Below, one piece after another: positions 1-8,875 of a stretch of 64,000 nt of DNA. This DNA is from Palsa-883 sp963847615. Its GTDB lineage: Bacteria; Pseudomonadota; Alphaproteobacteria; Acetobacterales; Acetobacteraceae. Under the pieces are notes generated by a model. It searched no databases. It was not told the DNA's origin and worked only from the letters and a program-made list of their open reading frames with translations. The stretch is taken from positions 248,001 through 312,000 of the forward strand of contig CAWKAN010000019.1 of the NCBI GenBank assembly GCA_963847615.1, read 5' to 3'. The position numbers and the translations under genes are program-made. Numbering within the stretch: position 1 is the stretch's first letter; the number at the start of each line of letters is the position of its first letter.

Positions 1-1394
1 AGCCCGGGCAGGAAGGCGGCCGGGATGAACACCGACATCAGCACCAGGGTGATGCCGATGATCGGGCCGAACAGCTCGCCCATCGCCTTGATCGCGGCGT
101 CGTGCCCGCTCATGCCCATCTCGATGTAGCGGGCGGAGCCTTCGACGATGACGATCGCGTCATCGACCACGATGCCGATCGCCAGGATGATGGCGAACAA
201 GGTGGACAGGTTGACGGTGAAGCCGAGCGCGGCCATCGCGGCGAAGGCGCCGATGATCGTCACCGGCACGGTGGTGGCCGGCACCAGCATGGCGCGCCAG
301 TCCTGCAGGAACACCAGGATGACGATCAGCACCAGCACCCCGGCCTCGACCAGCGTCTTGTAGACTTCATGGATCGAGGTCTTTACGAAGCCGGTGGTGT
401 CGAACGGGATCGCATAGCTCATGTCCTGCGGAAACGCCTTGGACAGCTCGTCCATCTTGGCGCGCACCCGGCCGGCGACATCCAGCGCATTGGCGTCGGG
501 CGACTGGTAGATGGCGATGCCCGCGGCCGGCTTGCCGTTCAGTTGGAACACCTGCGAATAGGTCTGCGCGCCCAGCTCCACCCGGCCGACGTCCTTCACC
601 CGGACGAGCTGCCCGCCATTGGCGGACGCGGCCTTGATGATGATGTCGGCGAACTCGGCCGGGTCCGACAGCCGGCCCGCGACGTTCACGGTGTACTGGA
701 AATCCTGGTTGGCCGGCGCGGGCGGCGTGCCGACCTGGCCGCCGGTGACCTGCTGGTTCTGCTGCTGGATCACCTTGATCACGTCGTCCGGCGTCAACCC
801 CAAGGCATAGAGCTTTTGCGGATCGAGCCAGATGCGCATGGCGTACTGGCCGACGCCGAACACGTTCACGTTGCCCACGCCGGGCAGGCGGGCCAGCTCG
901 TTGACCAGGTTGATGGTGGCGTAATTGCTCAGGTACAGGCTGTCGTGTTTGCTGTTGGACGACGTCAGGGTGACGATCTGCAGGATCGCGGTGGACTTCT
1001 GCTGCACCTTGACGCCCTGCGCCTGCACCGCCTGCGGCAGTTGCGCCATCGCGCTGGCCACCCGGTTCTGCACCAGGACCTGGGCGAAGTTCAGATCGGT
1101 GCCGATATTGAACGTGACGGTCAGGGCGTAGCTGCCGTCGCTGGCGCTGGTGGACTGCATGTAGAGCATGTGCTCCACGCCGTTCACCTGCTGCTCGATC
1201 GGCAGCGCAACGGTGTTCATCACGGTCTCGGCGCTGGCGCCCGGATAGCGCGTGGTGACCGAGATGGTCGGCGGCACCACATTGGGATATTGCGCCACCG
1301 GCAGGACATACAGCGCGACCGCGCCGATCAGCACGATGACGATCGCCAGCACGTTCGCCAGCACCGGCCGCTCGATGAAGAATTTCGAGATCAT
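1..1394 (-). CDS. RND multidrug efflux permease (AcrB/MexB type), N-terminal part
   Basis: Inner-membrane proton-driven pump subunit of the HAE1 family, which exports drugs or other amphiphiles in a tripartite complex. The translation starts MISKFFIERPVLANVLAIVI, the classic first membrane helix of AcrB-type pumps, and continues through the periplasmic porter domain. About 464 residues are visible. The membrane segment near residue 400 onward carries the family pattern LAIGIVVDDAIVIVE, with the conserved Asp pair of helix 4. The gene runs off the left edge. It starts 13 nt after the stop of the membrane fusion gene, so the two form an operon. Family assignment is firm; substrate is unknown. 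Confidence 0.95.
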   Translation of the reverse strand, partial: MISKFFIERPVLANVLAIVIVLIGAVALYVLPVAQYPNVVPPTISVTTRYPGASAETVMNTVALPIEQQVNGVEHMLYMQSTSASDGSYALTVTFNIGTDLNFAQVLVQNRVASAMAQLPQAVQAQGVKVQQKSTAILQIVTLTSSNSKHDSLYLSNYATINLVNELARLPGVGNVNVFGVGQYAMRIWLDPQKLYALGLTPDDVIKVIQQQNQQVTGGQVGTPPAPANQDFQYTVNVAGRLSDPAEFADIIIKAASANGGQLVRVKDVGRVELGAQTYSQVFQLNGKPAAGIAIYQSPDANALDVAGRVRAKMDELSKAFPQDMSYAIPFDTTGFVKTSIHEVYKTLVEAGVLVLIVILVFLQDWRAMLVPATTVPVTIIGAFAAMAALGFTVNLSTLFAIILAIGIVVDDAIVIVEGSARYIEMGMSGHDAAIKAMGELFGPIIGITLVLMSVFIPAAFLPG

Positions 1395-1407
1395 CGCGTG
1401 CCCGCCG

Positions 1408-2589
1408 TCACGGCTTGTCGGCTTGGATCGTCGTGTCTTTGGGCGTGACCTTCTCCCCCGGGATCGCGTGCTGCAGGCCGGCGACCACCACCTGATCCGC
1501 CGGCTGCAGGCCGGACTCGACCACAAGCAGCGCGCCGACCTGCGCGCCGACGGTCACGCTGCGCTGCTCGATCGTGTTGTCCTTGCCCAGCACCAGCAGG
1601 TAGCGCCCGCCCTGGTCGGTGCCCAGCACCCGGTTCGGCACCAGCAGCGACAGCCGCGTCCCGTGCGCCAGCGGAATGCGCACGCGCACGAACATGCCGG
1701 GCAGCAGCACGCGGTCGGGGTTCGCCAGCACGGCGCGCGCGAACAGCGTGCCGGTCGCCGGGTCGAGCGTCGGCGAGGTGTAGTTCATCACGCCCGCGTG
1801 CGGATATCCCGGCTCGGTCATCAGGCCGATCTCGACCGGGACCTTCGCCAGGTCCACGTCCTTCAGCCCGCCCGCGCGCATCGCCGTCTTGATGCGCAGC
1901 ACGTCCTGCTCGCTGACGTTGAAGGTCACGTAGATCGGATCGAGCTGCACAATGCTGGCGAGCTTGGTGGGCCCGGTCACCCCCACCAGCGCGCCGACCG
2001 AGGCCAGGTGATTGGTCACCTCGCCGTCGAACGGCGCGGTGACGCGGGTGTAGCCGTAGTTGATCGCCGCGATCGTCACCGCGGCCTGCTGGTTCGACAC
2101 GTTGGCCCGGTCGGAGTCGCGCTTGGCCAGCGCGCTGTCGTAGGTGTTCTGCGCCGAGACATTCTGCTTCAGCAATGTGCTCTGCCGGTTGAACTCCGCG
2201 TCCGATTGCAGCAACGCGGCCTGCGCCGCGGCCAGCGAAGCCTGGGCCTGCTGCAGCTTGGACTGGTATGGCGCCGGCTCCACGACGAACAGCGTGTCGC
2301 CGCGCTTTGCCATCGCGCCGTCCTGGTAGTTGATCTCCTGCAGGAACCCCTGGATCCTGGCCTCCAGGTCGACCTGGTTGAACGCGGCGGTGTTGCCGGT
2401 CAGTTCGAGGTTGGGGGTCACCTCCTGCTGCAATGGCTTGGCCACGCCCACTTCGGGCGGCGGCGGCGGCACGTAGGCGTTTTCCTTCTTGCAGCCGGCG
2501 ACGGCGAGCAAGCCGAGCAAAGCCAACGCCGATGCCCACGATCCGGGCCGCCAGGCCCCGGGCTGCGGAGTCACGTCGGTCGTTCCCAC
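1408..2589 (-). CDS. RND efflux membrane fusion lipoprotein (AcrA/MexA family)
   Basis: Periplasmic adaptor linking the RND permease to an outer-membrane channel. The GTG start at 2589 is chosen because GGAGGGGG lies 7 nt upstream; this gives 393 residues, usual for the family. A signal peptide ends in a lipobox (LAVAGC, Cys about residue 33), so the mature protein is probably lipid-anchored. It is followed by the biotinyl-lipoyl-like hairpin, with an Ala/Gln-rich coiled coil around residues 120-190, and then a beta-barrel (YVTFNVSEQDVLRIK). The open frame continues upstream to 3345 through a palindromic repeat, but that stretch is not protein-like. The permease gene follows on the same strand. 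Confidence 0.95.
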   Translation of the reverse strand: MGTTDVTPQPGAWRPGSWASALALLGLLAVAGCKKENAYVPPPPPEVGVAKPLQQEVTPNLELTGNTAAFNQVDLEARIQGFLQEINYQDGAMAKRGDTLFVVEPAPYQSKLQQAQASLAAAQAALLQSDAEFNRQSTLLKQNVSAQNTYDSALAKRDSDRANVSNQQAAVTIAAINYGYTRVTAPFDGEVTNHLASVGALVGVTGPTKLASIVQLDPIYVTFNVSEQDVLRIKTAMRAGGLKDVDLAKVPVEIGLMTEPGYPHAGVMNYTSPTLDPATGTLFARAVLANPDRVLLPGMFVRVRIPLAHGTRLSLLVPNRVLGTDQGGRYLLVLGKDNTIEQRSVTVGAQVGALLVVESGLQPADQVVVAGLQHAIPGEKVTPKDTTIQADKP

Positions 2590-2691
2590 GTCTGTTCCCC
2601 CTCCGTGCCAATCTGCCTGGCGCGCCGACAGCCCCCAAACGGCCTTTGGTGTCTTACCGGCACCGCTTTGCCGTATCAAGGCGAGCCTGCC

Positions 2692-3010
2692 GGGCGAACC
2701 AAGCAAGGCTGGGGCTTCGCCCCAGACCCCGCCAGGGGGCTTTGCCCCCTGGACCCCCACCAGAGGCGGAGCCTCTGGACTCCATGACTGGGAGTGGGTG
2801 AGGGGGAGGGGGCGTGTGGGCGAGGCGAAGGGGCGCCGTCCGGCGTGCCGGTCGGCGCCCCTTCGCCTCGCCCACACGCCCCCTCCCCTCACCCACTCCC
2901 AGTGAAGGGTTCCAAGGGCTCTGCCCTTGGCGGGGTTCCCAATGGTACCATGGCGGGCAGCGCCCCTTGGTGGGGTCTGGGGCGAAGCCCCGGCCTTGCT
3001 TGGTTCGCCC
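2692..3010. repeat. Nested palindromic element, copy A
   Basis: A 319-bp element bounded by an 18-bp inverted repeat (2692-2709 and 2993-3010, GGGCGAACCAAGCAAGGC and its complement). Inside are several short GC hairpins with TTCG or similar loops, and a central hairpin at 2787-2903 with arms of about 52 bases that pair almost perfectly. It fills the gap between the fusion-protein gene and the convergently placed metallo-hydrolase gene end. Related copies lie at 18982-19310, 56287-56581 and, truncated, near 62377-62560. No convincing gene is present inside it. Confidence 0.85.
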
Positions 3011-3026
3011 GTGCTCCGCGCCGCGG

Positions 3027-3800
3027 TTACGAACCGCCCGGCAGCACCCAGATCTCCGGGCGCGCCGGCAGGTTGGCGCGCGACACGATCACGGTCGGCG
3101 TCGCGCTCTGGCGCACCGCGAAGCGATCGTATTCCAGCGCCAGGAACCGTTCCAGCACCGCCTGGGTGAAATAATGCATCGGCAGCACGATGCGCGGCTG
3201 CAATGCGTCCAGCACCTTCGCCATGTCCTCCTGGCTCATCGTGTAGCCGCCGTCCACCGGTGCCATCACCACATCGATATGACCCAGCACCGCCAGGTCC
3301 TGGCCGCTCAGCAGGTGATGCAGGTGTCCCAGATGCGCCACGCACAGCCCCGCGCTCTCGAACACGAAGATCGAGTTGCCGTAATATTCCGTGCCGCCCT
3401 GCCAGTCGCGGATATTGGTCGGCAGGTTGCTGACATGCATGTCGCGATAGACCAGATCGATCTGCGCCGGCTTGCCGTCGTCGCGCCAGCCGTGCAGCAC
3501 GTAGTTGATGTGCGGATCGGGATGATCCGTGTAGTGCGCCGCGTGCGCGTGGTTCATCGTCGCGATGTCCGGCGGCTCCGCCGGCACATTGGTGCCGTTG
3601 TAATCGGTCACCGCGCGCACGCCCTGCGGCGTCTCGATCAGGAAGCTCGCATGACCCAGATACGTGATGCGCAGCCCGTCCGGCGCGGTGCCCGCCAGCA
3701 CCACGCGCGGCGCATCCCAGGCAATCGGCGCGCAGCCCGCCAGCGCGAGCCGCGGCATCAGCACCAACGCCAAAGCGATCAGCCGCCAGCTTGAACGCAT
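3027..3800 (-). CDS. Secreted metallo-beta-lactamase-fold hydrolase (UlaG-like)
   Basis: 257 residues with an N-terminal signal peptide (cleavage around residue 21), then an MBL-fold domain beginning RITYLGHASFLIET, typical of the UlaG/YycJ-like metal-dependent hydrolases. The metal motif, usually HxHxDH, reads HAHAAH here, so the usual aspartate is alanine. Later His residues (HLGHLHHLL, PVDGG, MHYF) fit the remaining metal ligands. The substrate is unknown, and with the altered motif a non-catalytic or single-metal role is possible. It is divergent from the alpha/beta hydrolase gene at 3980. Confidence 0.8.
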   Translation of the reverse strand: MRSSWRLIALALVLMPRLALAGCAPIAWDAPRVVLAGTAPDGLRITYLGHASFLIETPQGVRAVTDYNGTNVPAEPPDIATMNHAHAAHYTDHPDPHINYVLHGWRDDGKPAQIDLVYRDMHVSNLPTNIRDWQGGTEYYGNSIFVFESAGLCVAHLGHLHHLLSGQDLAVLGHIDVVMAPVDGGYTMSQEDMAKVLDALQPRIVLPMHYFTQAVLERFLALEYDRFAVRQSATPTVIVSRANLPARPEIWVLPGGS

Positions 3801-3979
3801 CGCCGCCTCCTTTGCCCGTGGTGCCCCATTCTGGCGCCCCCCTGGCGCCTATTGCTGTGTTGCCTGTTGCCGTGTCACCTATTCGTTACTGCATCTTCTC
3901 TTGCCGCGTCGCTGCTGGCCCTTGCCCAATTCCGCGCCGCGCCGGACACTCCGCTCAACGTGTGCGGGAGGGGCACATC

Positions 3980-4891
3980 ATGCCGAGCCAACCGGTCAGC
4001 TTCTACAGCGAAGGCGTGAAACTGCGCGGCGACCTGTTCCTGCCTGACGGGCTCGCCGCGAACGAACGTCGCCCCGGCATCGTGCTCTGCCACGGCTACA
4101 CCGGCGTGCGTTCGCTCTATTTGCCGGACAATGCGCGGCTGCTGACCGAGGCCGGCTACGTGGTGCTGACCTTCGACTACAAGGGCTGGGGCGACAGCGA
4201 GGGGCCGAAATCGCGCCTCTCCCCCTATGGCCGCGTCCTCGACAGCCAGGCGGCGCTGACCTTCCTGGGCGCGCAGCCGATGGTCGATCCGGACCGGCTC
4301 GGCCTCTATGGCACCAGCTACGGCGGCGCCACCGTGGTGTGGACCGCTGCGGTCGACCCGCGCGTGCGCTGCGTCGTCTCGGTGGTCGGCGTCGGCCACG
4401 GCCGCCGCTGGATGCGCAGCGTCCGTCGCCCCGACGAGTTCGCCGACCTGCTGGAGCGCGCCGCGTTCGACCGCGTGCAGCGCACGATGACCGGCCAATC
4501 CGAGTTCGTCGAGCGCACCGACATCCTGCTGCCCGACCGCCAGTCGGCCGAGCTCGCCGCCGCCGCCCGCGCCGGCAACCCCGGCGCGGTCAGCCAGATC
4601 CCGCTGGAGTTCGTCAACGACACGCTGGCTTTCCATCCCGAATGGGTGGTCAACAAGATCGCCCCACGCCCGCTGATGCTGATCACCACCGACAACGACC
4701 GGCTGGTGCCGCTCGACGAATCCGCCGAGCTGTACCGCCGCGCCGGCGACCCCAAGCGCCTCGTCGTGCTGCGCGGCTTCGGCCATTACGAGGTCTACGC
4801 CGGCGACTGCTTCCGCCAGGTGATGGAACACACGCTGGGCTGGTACCGCCAGTACCTGCCGGTCGGCCACCAAGGAGGAACCAAGCCATGA
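3980..4891 (+). CDS. Alpha/beta hydrolase (dienelactone hydrolase/YcjY-like)
   Basis: 303 residues. The start ATG at 3980 has GGGAGGGG six bases upstream; the open frame extends 63 codons further up but without protein-like sequence. The fold is shown by HGYTGVR (oxyanion region), a nucleophile elbow GTSYGG with the catalytic Ser, an Asp in TTDNDRLVP and a His in GFGHYEVY. The substrate cannot be read from sequence; relatives act on esters, lactones or peptides. The stop overlaps the ATG of the cupin gene (ATGA), so the two are translationally coupled and probably act together. Confidence 0.9.
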   Translation: MPSQPVSFYSEGVKLRGDLFLPDGLAANERRPGIVLCHGYTGVRSLYLPDNARLLTEAGYVVLTFDYKGWGDSEGPKSRLSPYGRVLDSQAALTFLGAQPMVDPDRLGLYGTSYGGATVVWTAAVDPRVRCVVSVVGVGHGRRWMRSVRRPDEFADLLERAAFDRVQRTMTGQSEFVERTDILLPDRQSAELAAAARAGNPGAVSQIPLEFVNDTLAFHPEWVVNKIAPRPLMLITTDNDRLVPLDESAELYRRAGDPKRLVVLRGFGHYEVYAGDCFRQVMEHTLGWYRQYLPVGHQGGTKP

Positions 4892-5304
4892 AAGTCATTC
4901 GCGTCGCCAGCCGCCCGACCAAGCGGCAACCGGAGACCAACTTCACCGGCACCGTGTTCGCCGACGAGGTCGTGGTCGGCACCGCGCCGTCGCGCATGCG
5001 GGCCACCGTGGTCTCCTTCACCCCCGGCGCGCGCACCGCCTGGCACACCCACCCGGTCGGCCAGACGCTGTATTGCCTGTCCGGCGCCGGGCGGGTGCAG
5101 CGCGAGGGCGAGCGGGCGCAGGAACTGCACCCGGGCGACACCGTGGTGATCCCACCCGACGTGCGCCACTGGCACGGCGCCGCGCCGGACCGGCTGTTCG
5201 CGCATCTCGCAATGTCGGAAACGACGGCGTCCGGCGCCGGTACCGAGTGGCTGGAGAAGGTTTCCGATGCGGACTATCAGCAACCGCCGGCGCCGCTCGG
5301 CTAG
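4888..5304 (+). CDS. Small cupin protein, hydroxynitrile-lyase-like
   Basis: 138-residue single-domain cupin. Metal ligands are visible in HTHPVGQTLYCLSG (His, His, Gln) and HWHGAAPD (second-motif His). The pattern GARTAWHTHPxGQTL with WHGAAP is that of the manganese cupins that include bacterial (R)-hydroxynitrile lyases; many members have no known reaction. AAGGAGG precedes the start and the ATG overlaps the stop of the upstream hydrolase. Function beyond a metal-binding cupin enzyme is uncertain. Confidence 0.9.
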   Translation: MKVIRVASRPTKRQPETNFTGTVFADEVVVGTAPSRMRATVVSFTPGARTAWHTHPVGQTLYCLSGAGRVQREGERAQELHPGDTVVIPPDVRHWHGAAPDRLFAHLAMSETTASGAGTEWLEKVSDADYQQPPAPLG

Positions 5305-5364
5305 CTGCGCGGGCGACCGCCGCGGCGGCTGAGCGCGCGCCGGCGAGGGCGTGCGACGGCCGGG

Positions 5365-5739
5365 CTAGACCTCGGCGCGGCGGCTGGCGCGGCGCAGCAC
5401 GGCGGTCAGGCGCGAGAACGCCAGCCAGAACTCGGCATGGTCCGGCGCGTCCTCGTGGTTGCCGTTGGCCGCCAACTCGCCGCGGCGCAGCACGGCCAGC
5501 CGCGCATCGAACCGCCCGTGCATGTTCTCCAGGAAGGCGTTGGAGGCGGTGAGGTATTGTTCCAGCATCTCGCTGGCCAGTTCGATCTCCGCCCGCGCGC
5601 GCCCGTCGAACGCGAACGCCTTCATCGACCGCGCCTCGTCGGCCAGCAGGAGATGCAGCCGGTGCAGTTCGACCAGGTGCCGGGCCAGGCGGTCTCGGGA
5701 AACGCGAACGCTGTCCTCGGCGAGCTGGGTCTGCATCAT
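5365..5739 (-). CDS. Hypothetical helical protein
   Basis: About 124 residues, starting MMQTQLAEDSVRVSRDRL. It is predicted mostly alpha-helical and rich in Arg, Leu, Ala and Glu, with no signal peptide or membrane segment. I do not recognise a family. There is no strong ribosome binding site before either of the two adjacent ATGs. It is convergent with the cupin gene (61 nt gap) and divergent from the aldolase gene at 5888. The composition and regular heptad-like spacing look like a real protein rather than a shadow frame. Confidence 0.55.
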   Translation of the reverse strand: MMQTQLAEDSVRVSRDRLARHLVELHRLHLLLADEARSMKAFAFDGRARAEIELASEMLEQYLTASNAFLENMHGRFDARLAVLRRGELAANGNHEDAPDHAEFWLAFSRLTAVLRRASRRAEV

Positions 5740-5887
5740 GTGGGCAGTCTGCGCGCCAAAGGGTAAACGCGGGGCTAATGCCGGCGCGCGCGGGGCGGGG
5801 AAGCCGCCGCGAGTTTGCTGGCCCGACCGCTTGTGACCTGCCCCCCGCCGGCCAGCTTTGGCCGGCCCAACTCCGGATGGACCCAGC

Positions 5888-6694
5888 ATGACGGTTGCGA
5901 ACCGACCCAATCGGCTGAAGGCCAGACTGGCGGCCGGCGAGGTCGTCACCGCCTTCATGGTGACGATGCCCAGCCTTGCCATGGCCCAGGTGCTGGCAGG
6001 CAGCGGCGTCGATTGCCTGATCATCGACATGGAGCACGGACCGATCGACATCGCGACCGTCCACGCCATGGTGGCGGCGACGCGCGGCACCCAGGCCACG
6101 CCGATCGTCCGCGTCCCCTGGACCGAGCACTGGCTGGTCAAGCCGGTGCTCGACACCGGCGCAATGGGGATCAACTTCCCGATGATCTCCACCGTGGCGA
6201 TGGCGCGCGCCAGTGCCGCGGCGCTGCGTTACCCGCCCGACGGGGTGCGCGGCGTGGCGCCGTCCTATGCGCCGCTGCGCTGGGGCCTCGGCATGGCCGC
6301 GTATTTGCGCCAGGCGAACCGCGAGATGCTCAACATCATCACCATCGAGGACGCAACGGCGGTGCGCAACCTCGATGCGATCCTGGCGGTGCCGGGCATC
6401 GACGTCGTCGCGATCGCCGCGTTCGACCTGTCGATGAGCCTGGGCGTGCCGGGCCAGCTCGACCACCCGAAACTGACCGCGCTGGTCGCGGCGGCCGAGG
6501 CGAAGGTGAAGCGCGCCGGCATTCCGCTGGCGGGCGTCGCGCTGACCGCCGAGGCGACGCGGGCCAAACGCGCCGCAGGCTACCAGATGCTGCTGGTCGG
6601 CTTCGACGTGCAGCTGGTCGAGGCCGCGGCGCGCGGCGCGGTGGCCGCCGCCCACGCGGGTGCGGTCGATCCTGGCGCGGCGAGGCCAGGCTGA
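5888..6694 (+). CDS. HpcH/HpaI family class II aldolase
   Basis: 268 residues. Metal-dependent aldolases of this family reversibly cleave 2-oxo-acids such as 4-hydroxy-2-oxo-heptanedioate to pyruvate or related products. Visible signatures are LIIDMEHGPID (catalytic His region), a metal-binding Glu in ITIEDATAVRNLD and the Asp in AIAAFDLSMSLG. The length is normal for the family. The ATG at 5888 is preferred over an in-frame TTG 30 nt upstream, although neither has a clear Shine-Dalgarno. The usual GPxDLS motif is AFDLSMS here. No neighbouring pathway genes show the natural substrate. Confidence 0.88.
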   Translation: MTVANRPNRLKARLAAGEVVTAFMVTMPSLAMAQVLAGSGVDCLIIDMEHGPIDIATVHAMVAATRGTQATPIVRVPWTEHWLVKPVLDTGAMGINFPMISTVAMARASAAALRYPPDGVRGVAPSYAPLRWGLGMAAYLRQANREMLNIITIEDATAVRNLDAILAVPGIDVVAIAAFDLSMSLGVPGQLDHPKLTALVAAAEAKVKRAGIPLAGVALTAEATRAKRAAGYQMLLVGFDVQLVEAAARGAVAAAHAGAVDPGAARPG

Positions 6695-6916
6695 AACGCG
6701 GCATGCCGGCGCGGTGGCTGGCCGGGCGGATGGTCGCGCCAGCGGGCTCCGGCCACCGGCAGGTGCGCGGCCGTGCTTCGGTCCGCCAGGCCGTGCCGCG
6801 GAACCCGCCCAACGCGCGGTTCGTCGGTGCGGCCATCGGTCGGCTGATGGCGCCTGGCCGGATCACCTGGCGCGCAGATCCCGCGCACAACGGTTTTGGA
6901 CCGCTGGTGCAATGTC

Positions 6917-6968
6917 ATACCAACGGCCCTATTGGCTGACCGTTCGGCCCGTGTCGGGCCGCTGGTAT
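6917..6968. repeat. ATACCAGC short inverted-repeat element, copy 1
   Basis: A 52-bp unit starting ATACCAACGGCCC and ending GGGCCGCTGGTAT, so the ends pair. The same end sequences recur at 7429, 7525, 12905, 13001, 33655 and 39404. Confidence 0.75.
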
Positions 6969-7073
6969 CGCTCGCCTCCTTGCGGCGAAGGCCCCGCGAG
7001 ACTCAGCCATCTCACGTCGCTGGTCAACCGGGCGGCTTGCACGACACCGGCCGCCTGGGGGCGCGCATCGCCC

Positions 7074-7248
7074 GCAAGCAAGCAAGGTTTTACCACGGAG
7101 ACACGGAGACACGGAGAAGGCACGGGAAACAAGAAATTTGGGCGCTTCGCGCGGGCGCGTGATCCAACACCGCGCGAAGCGCATCAGCTTTCTCTCCGTA
7201 CTCTCATGCCTTCTCCGTGTTCTCCGTGTTAAAACCTTGCTTGCTTGC
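7074..7248. repeat. CACGGAG palindromic element, copy 1
   Basis: A 175-bp element with perfect 19-bp terminal inverted repeats (GCAAGCAAGCAAGGTTTTA at the left, its complement at 7230-7248). Inside the left end is ACACGGAGACACGGAG and inside the right end its approximate complement, so most of the element can fold on itself. Related copies lie at 26953-27082 and 53370-53744. No gene inside. Confidence 0.85.
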
Positions 7249-7428
7249 CGTAGACCGAGCCCAAACGTCCGATCAGCGAACCAAACCCAGTTCACCCAAC
7301 GATGTGTGCATCTACCAGGACGCAAGCCGAGGCCCGGCATCGACAACCTTGCTCGCGCCACGCCGGCCGGTCGTGGCTGCCGGCCCGCACCGGCATGACG
7401 GAATGAGCGATGGTGCGCCTGACGAAAT

Positions 7429-7481
7429 GATACCAGCGGCCCAAAGTGATGACGCTTCCGCCATTTCGGGCCGCTGGTATC
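7429..7481. repeat. ATACCAGC short inverted-repeat element, copy 2
   Basis: 53 bp with arms GATACCAGCGGCCC and GGGCCGCTGGTATC around an imperfectly paired middle. It has the same length as the copies at 12905 and 13001. Confidence 0.8.
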
Positions 7482-7524
7482 GCGTGCGCGGTCGCTTGCA
7501 ACTCCCCTGGGCAACCCCGCGCGC

Positions 7525-7576
7525 GATAGCAGCCCCCGAAATGATGGAAGAGTCAGCATTTCGGGCGGCTGGTATC
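7525..7576. repeat. ATACCAGC short inverted-repeat element, copy 3 (diverged)
   Basis: 52 bp, from GATAGCAGCC to GGCTGGTATC, with an inner hairpin CCGAAATG/CATTTCGG. It is more diverged than copy 2 but has the same size and the same end logic. Confidence 0.65.
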
Positions 7577-7657
7577 AGTGCAGCGCCACGGCCCAGGGCG
7601 CGTCACGCATGCGGTGCGTCACGCAAGCGGTGCGCCACGCAGGCGGTGCGCCACGCA

Positions 7658-8731
7658 TCATGCCGTCGCCGGCACCGTGTCCGGTCGAACCGCCGGCGGG
7701 AAATGCGGCATCACCCGGGTGATGAACAGTTCCAGCGAACGGCGCGCGAACGCATGCGGCAGTCCGAAGTTGGCGCCATAGCAGAACTGGTCCACGCCGA
7801 CCGCCGCGTAGTCGCGCAGCCTGGCCACGACCTCGTCGGGCGTGCCCATCACCATGCCGTCGCGGACCATGTCCGGCTGATAGGCGGGGTGATGCGCCGC
7901 CAGCGCCGGGTCGGCCGGCGCGGCGAAACCGTTGACCACGCCGGCGGTCTCGGCGAACAGGCTGTCGAACGCCAGCCCATAGGCGATCGACGCCTCGACC
8001 GGGATGCGCCAATCCTCCGCCCGGTCATACACGCAGACCCGACGCAGCATCAGCAAGCGCGGGCGCGGCCGGTCCGGGAACCTGGCCAGGGTGTCGTCGA
8101 ACCGCCGCCCCAGGATGGCCACCTCGGCGTGCGGGCGCGACAGCGGCGTGGCCATGATGTGGGCGCCGGAGTCCACCGCCCAGGCGAATGTTTCGGGATC
8201 GCGGGCAGCGATCCAGATCGGCGGATGCGGCCGTTGCAGCGGCTTGGGCACCGCGGTCGCGGTGGGAAAATCCCAGAACCTGCCGTGGTGTTCGGTGTCG
8301 CCCTGCCACAGCGCCCGCACCGTCGGCAGCAGTTCCTTGAGGTAGTCGAAGCCCTTGCGCTGCGCGATGCCGCCGGCCATGCGGTCGAACTGGTACTGGA
8401 ACGCGCCGCGCGCGATGCCGAGTTCCAGCCGCCCGCCGCTCAGCACGTCGACCAGCGCGGCCTCCCCGGCGAGCCGGATCGGATGCCAGTACGGCGCGAC
8501 CACCACCGCGGTGCCGAGCCGGATGCGCGACGTGTGCGCCGCCCAATGCATCAGCAGCGTGAACGGGTTGGGACCGACGGTCAGCTCGATCGTGTGGTGT
8601 TCCGCCGCCCAGGCGATCTCGAAGCCGCCCTGGTCCGCCAGCGTGACGAGTTCCAGCGCGTCGCGCGCCACCTCCCGCATGTCCCGGCTGGCGTCGAAGC
8701 GCTCCAGGTTCACGGCGATCGAAAATTTCAT
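7658..8731 (-). CDS. LLM-class flavin-dependent oxidoreductase (luciferase-like)
   Basis: 357 residues, cytosolic. Bacterial-luciferase-like TIM-barrel monooxygenases use reduced FMN or F420. Visible features are the early AAEHH motif at the active-site edge, ADQGGFEIAW, RLGTAVVVAPYWHPIRLA and SGGRLELGIARG, all typical of the group, plus a C-terminal GTPDEVVARLRDYAAVGVDQF cofactor-end helix region. GGGGAG lies 7 nt before the ATG at 8731. The substrate is unknown. The gene stands alone between a repeat-rich spacer and the molybdenum hydroxylase genes. Confidence 0.9.
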   Translation of the reverse strand: MKFSIAVNLERFDASRDMREVARDALELVTLADQGGFEIAWAAEHHTIELTVGPNPFTLLMHWAAHTSRIRLGTAVVVAPYWHPIRLAGEAALVDVLSGGRLELGIARGAFQYQFDRMAGGIAQRKGFDYLKELLPTVRALWQGDTEHHGRFWDFPTATAVPKPLQRPHPPIWIAARDPETFAWAVDSGAHIMATPLSRPHAEVAILGRRFDDTLARFPDRPRPRLLMLRRVCVYDRAEDWRIPVEASIAYGLAFDSLFAETAGVVNGFAAPADPALAAHHPAYQPDMVRDGMVMGTPDEVVARLRDYAAVGVDQFCYGANFGLPHAFARRSLELFITRVMPHFPPAVRPDTVPATA

Positions 8732-8875
8732 CAGGGCTCCCCGACAACCTGGGTCATGTCAGCGCCAGCCACGCCGTCGGCGCCGCCGGCACGCGGGCGG
8801 CGAGCCGCATCGGGACCGGGCCGCATCGGGACCGGGCCGCGCGATCGTTTCGTTTGGCAAAATGCGTGACCGCGG

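Larger units (their letters stand above)
6695..7657. other. Gene-free spacer filled with repeats
   Basis: Almost 1 kb with no convincing coding sequence on either strand. It holds three copies of the 53-bp ATACCAGC inverted repeat, one CACGGAG element and, at its right end (7610-7657), about three tandem copies of a 16-bp unit close to GCGGTGCGCCACGCAG next to the stop of the monooxygenase gene. The remaining sequence shows nothing recognisable. Confidence 0.7.

Noticed and set aside
102..1448. 448-codon open frame on the top strand
   Set aside because: It is the antisense of the RND permease; its His/Asp/Arg-rich translation is typical of a shadow frame in GC-rich DNA, while the bottom strand encodes a clear AcrB-type protein.
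1408..3345. Extended 645-residue version of the membrane fusion protein
   Set aside because: The extra N-terminal 250 residues translate palindrome copy A and antisense of the MBL gene; the ribosome site and lipoprotein signal place the start at 2589.
7074..7248. CRISPR-like array because of repeated CACGGAG units
   Set aside because: The units form two inverted clusters within one palindromic element; there are no regularly spaced direct repeats with unique spacers and no cas genes.
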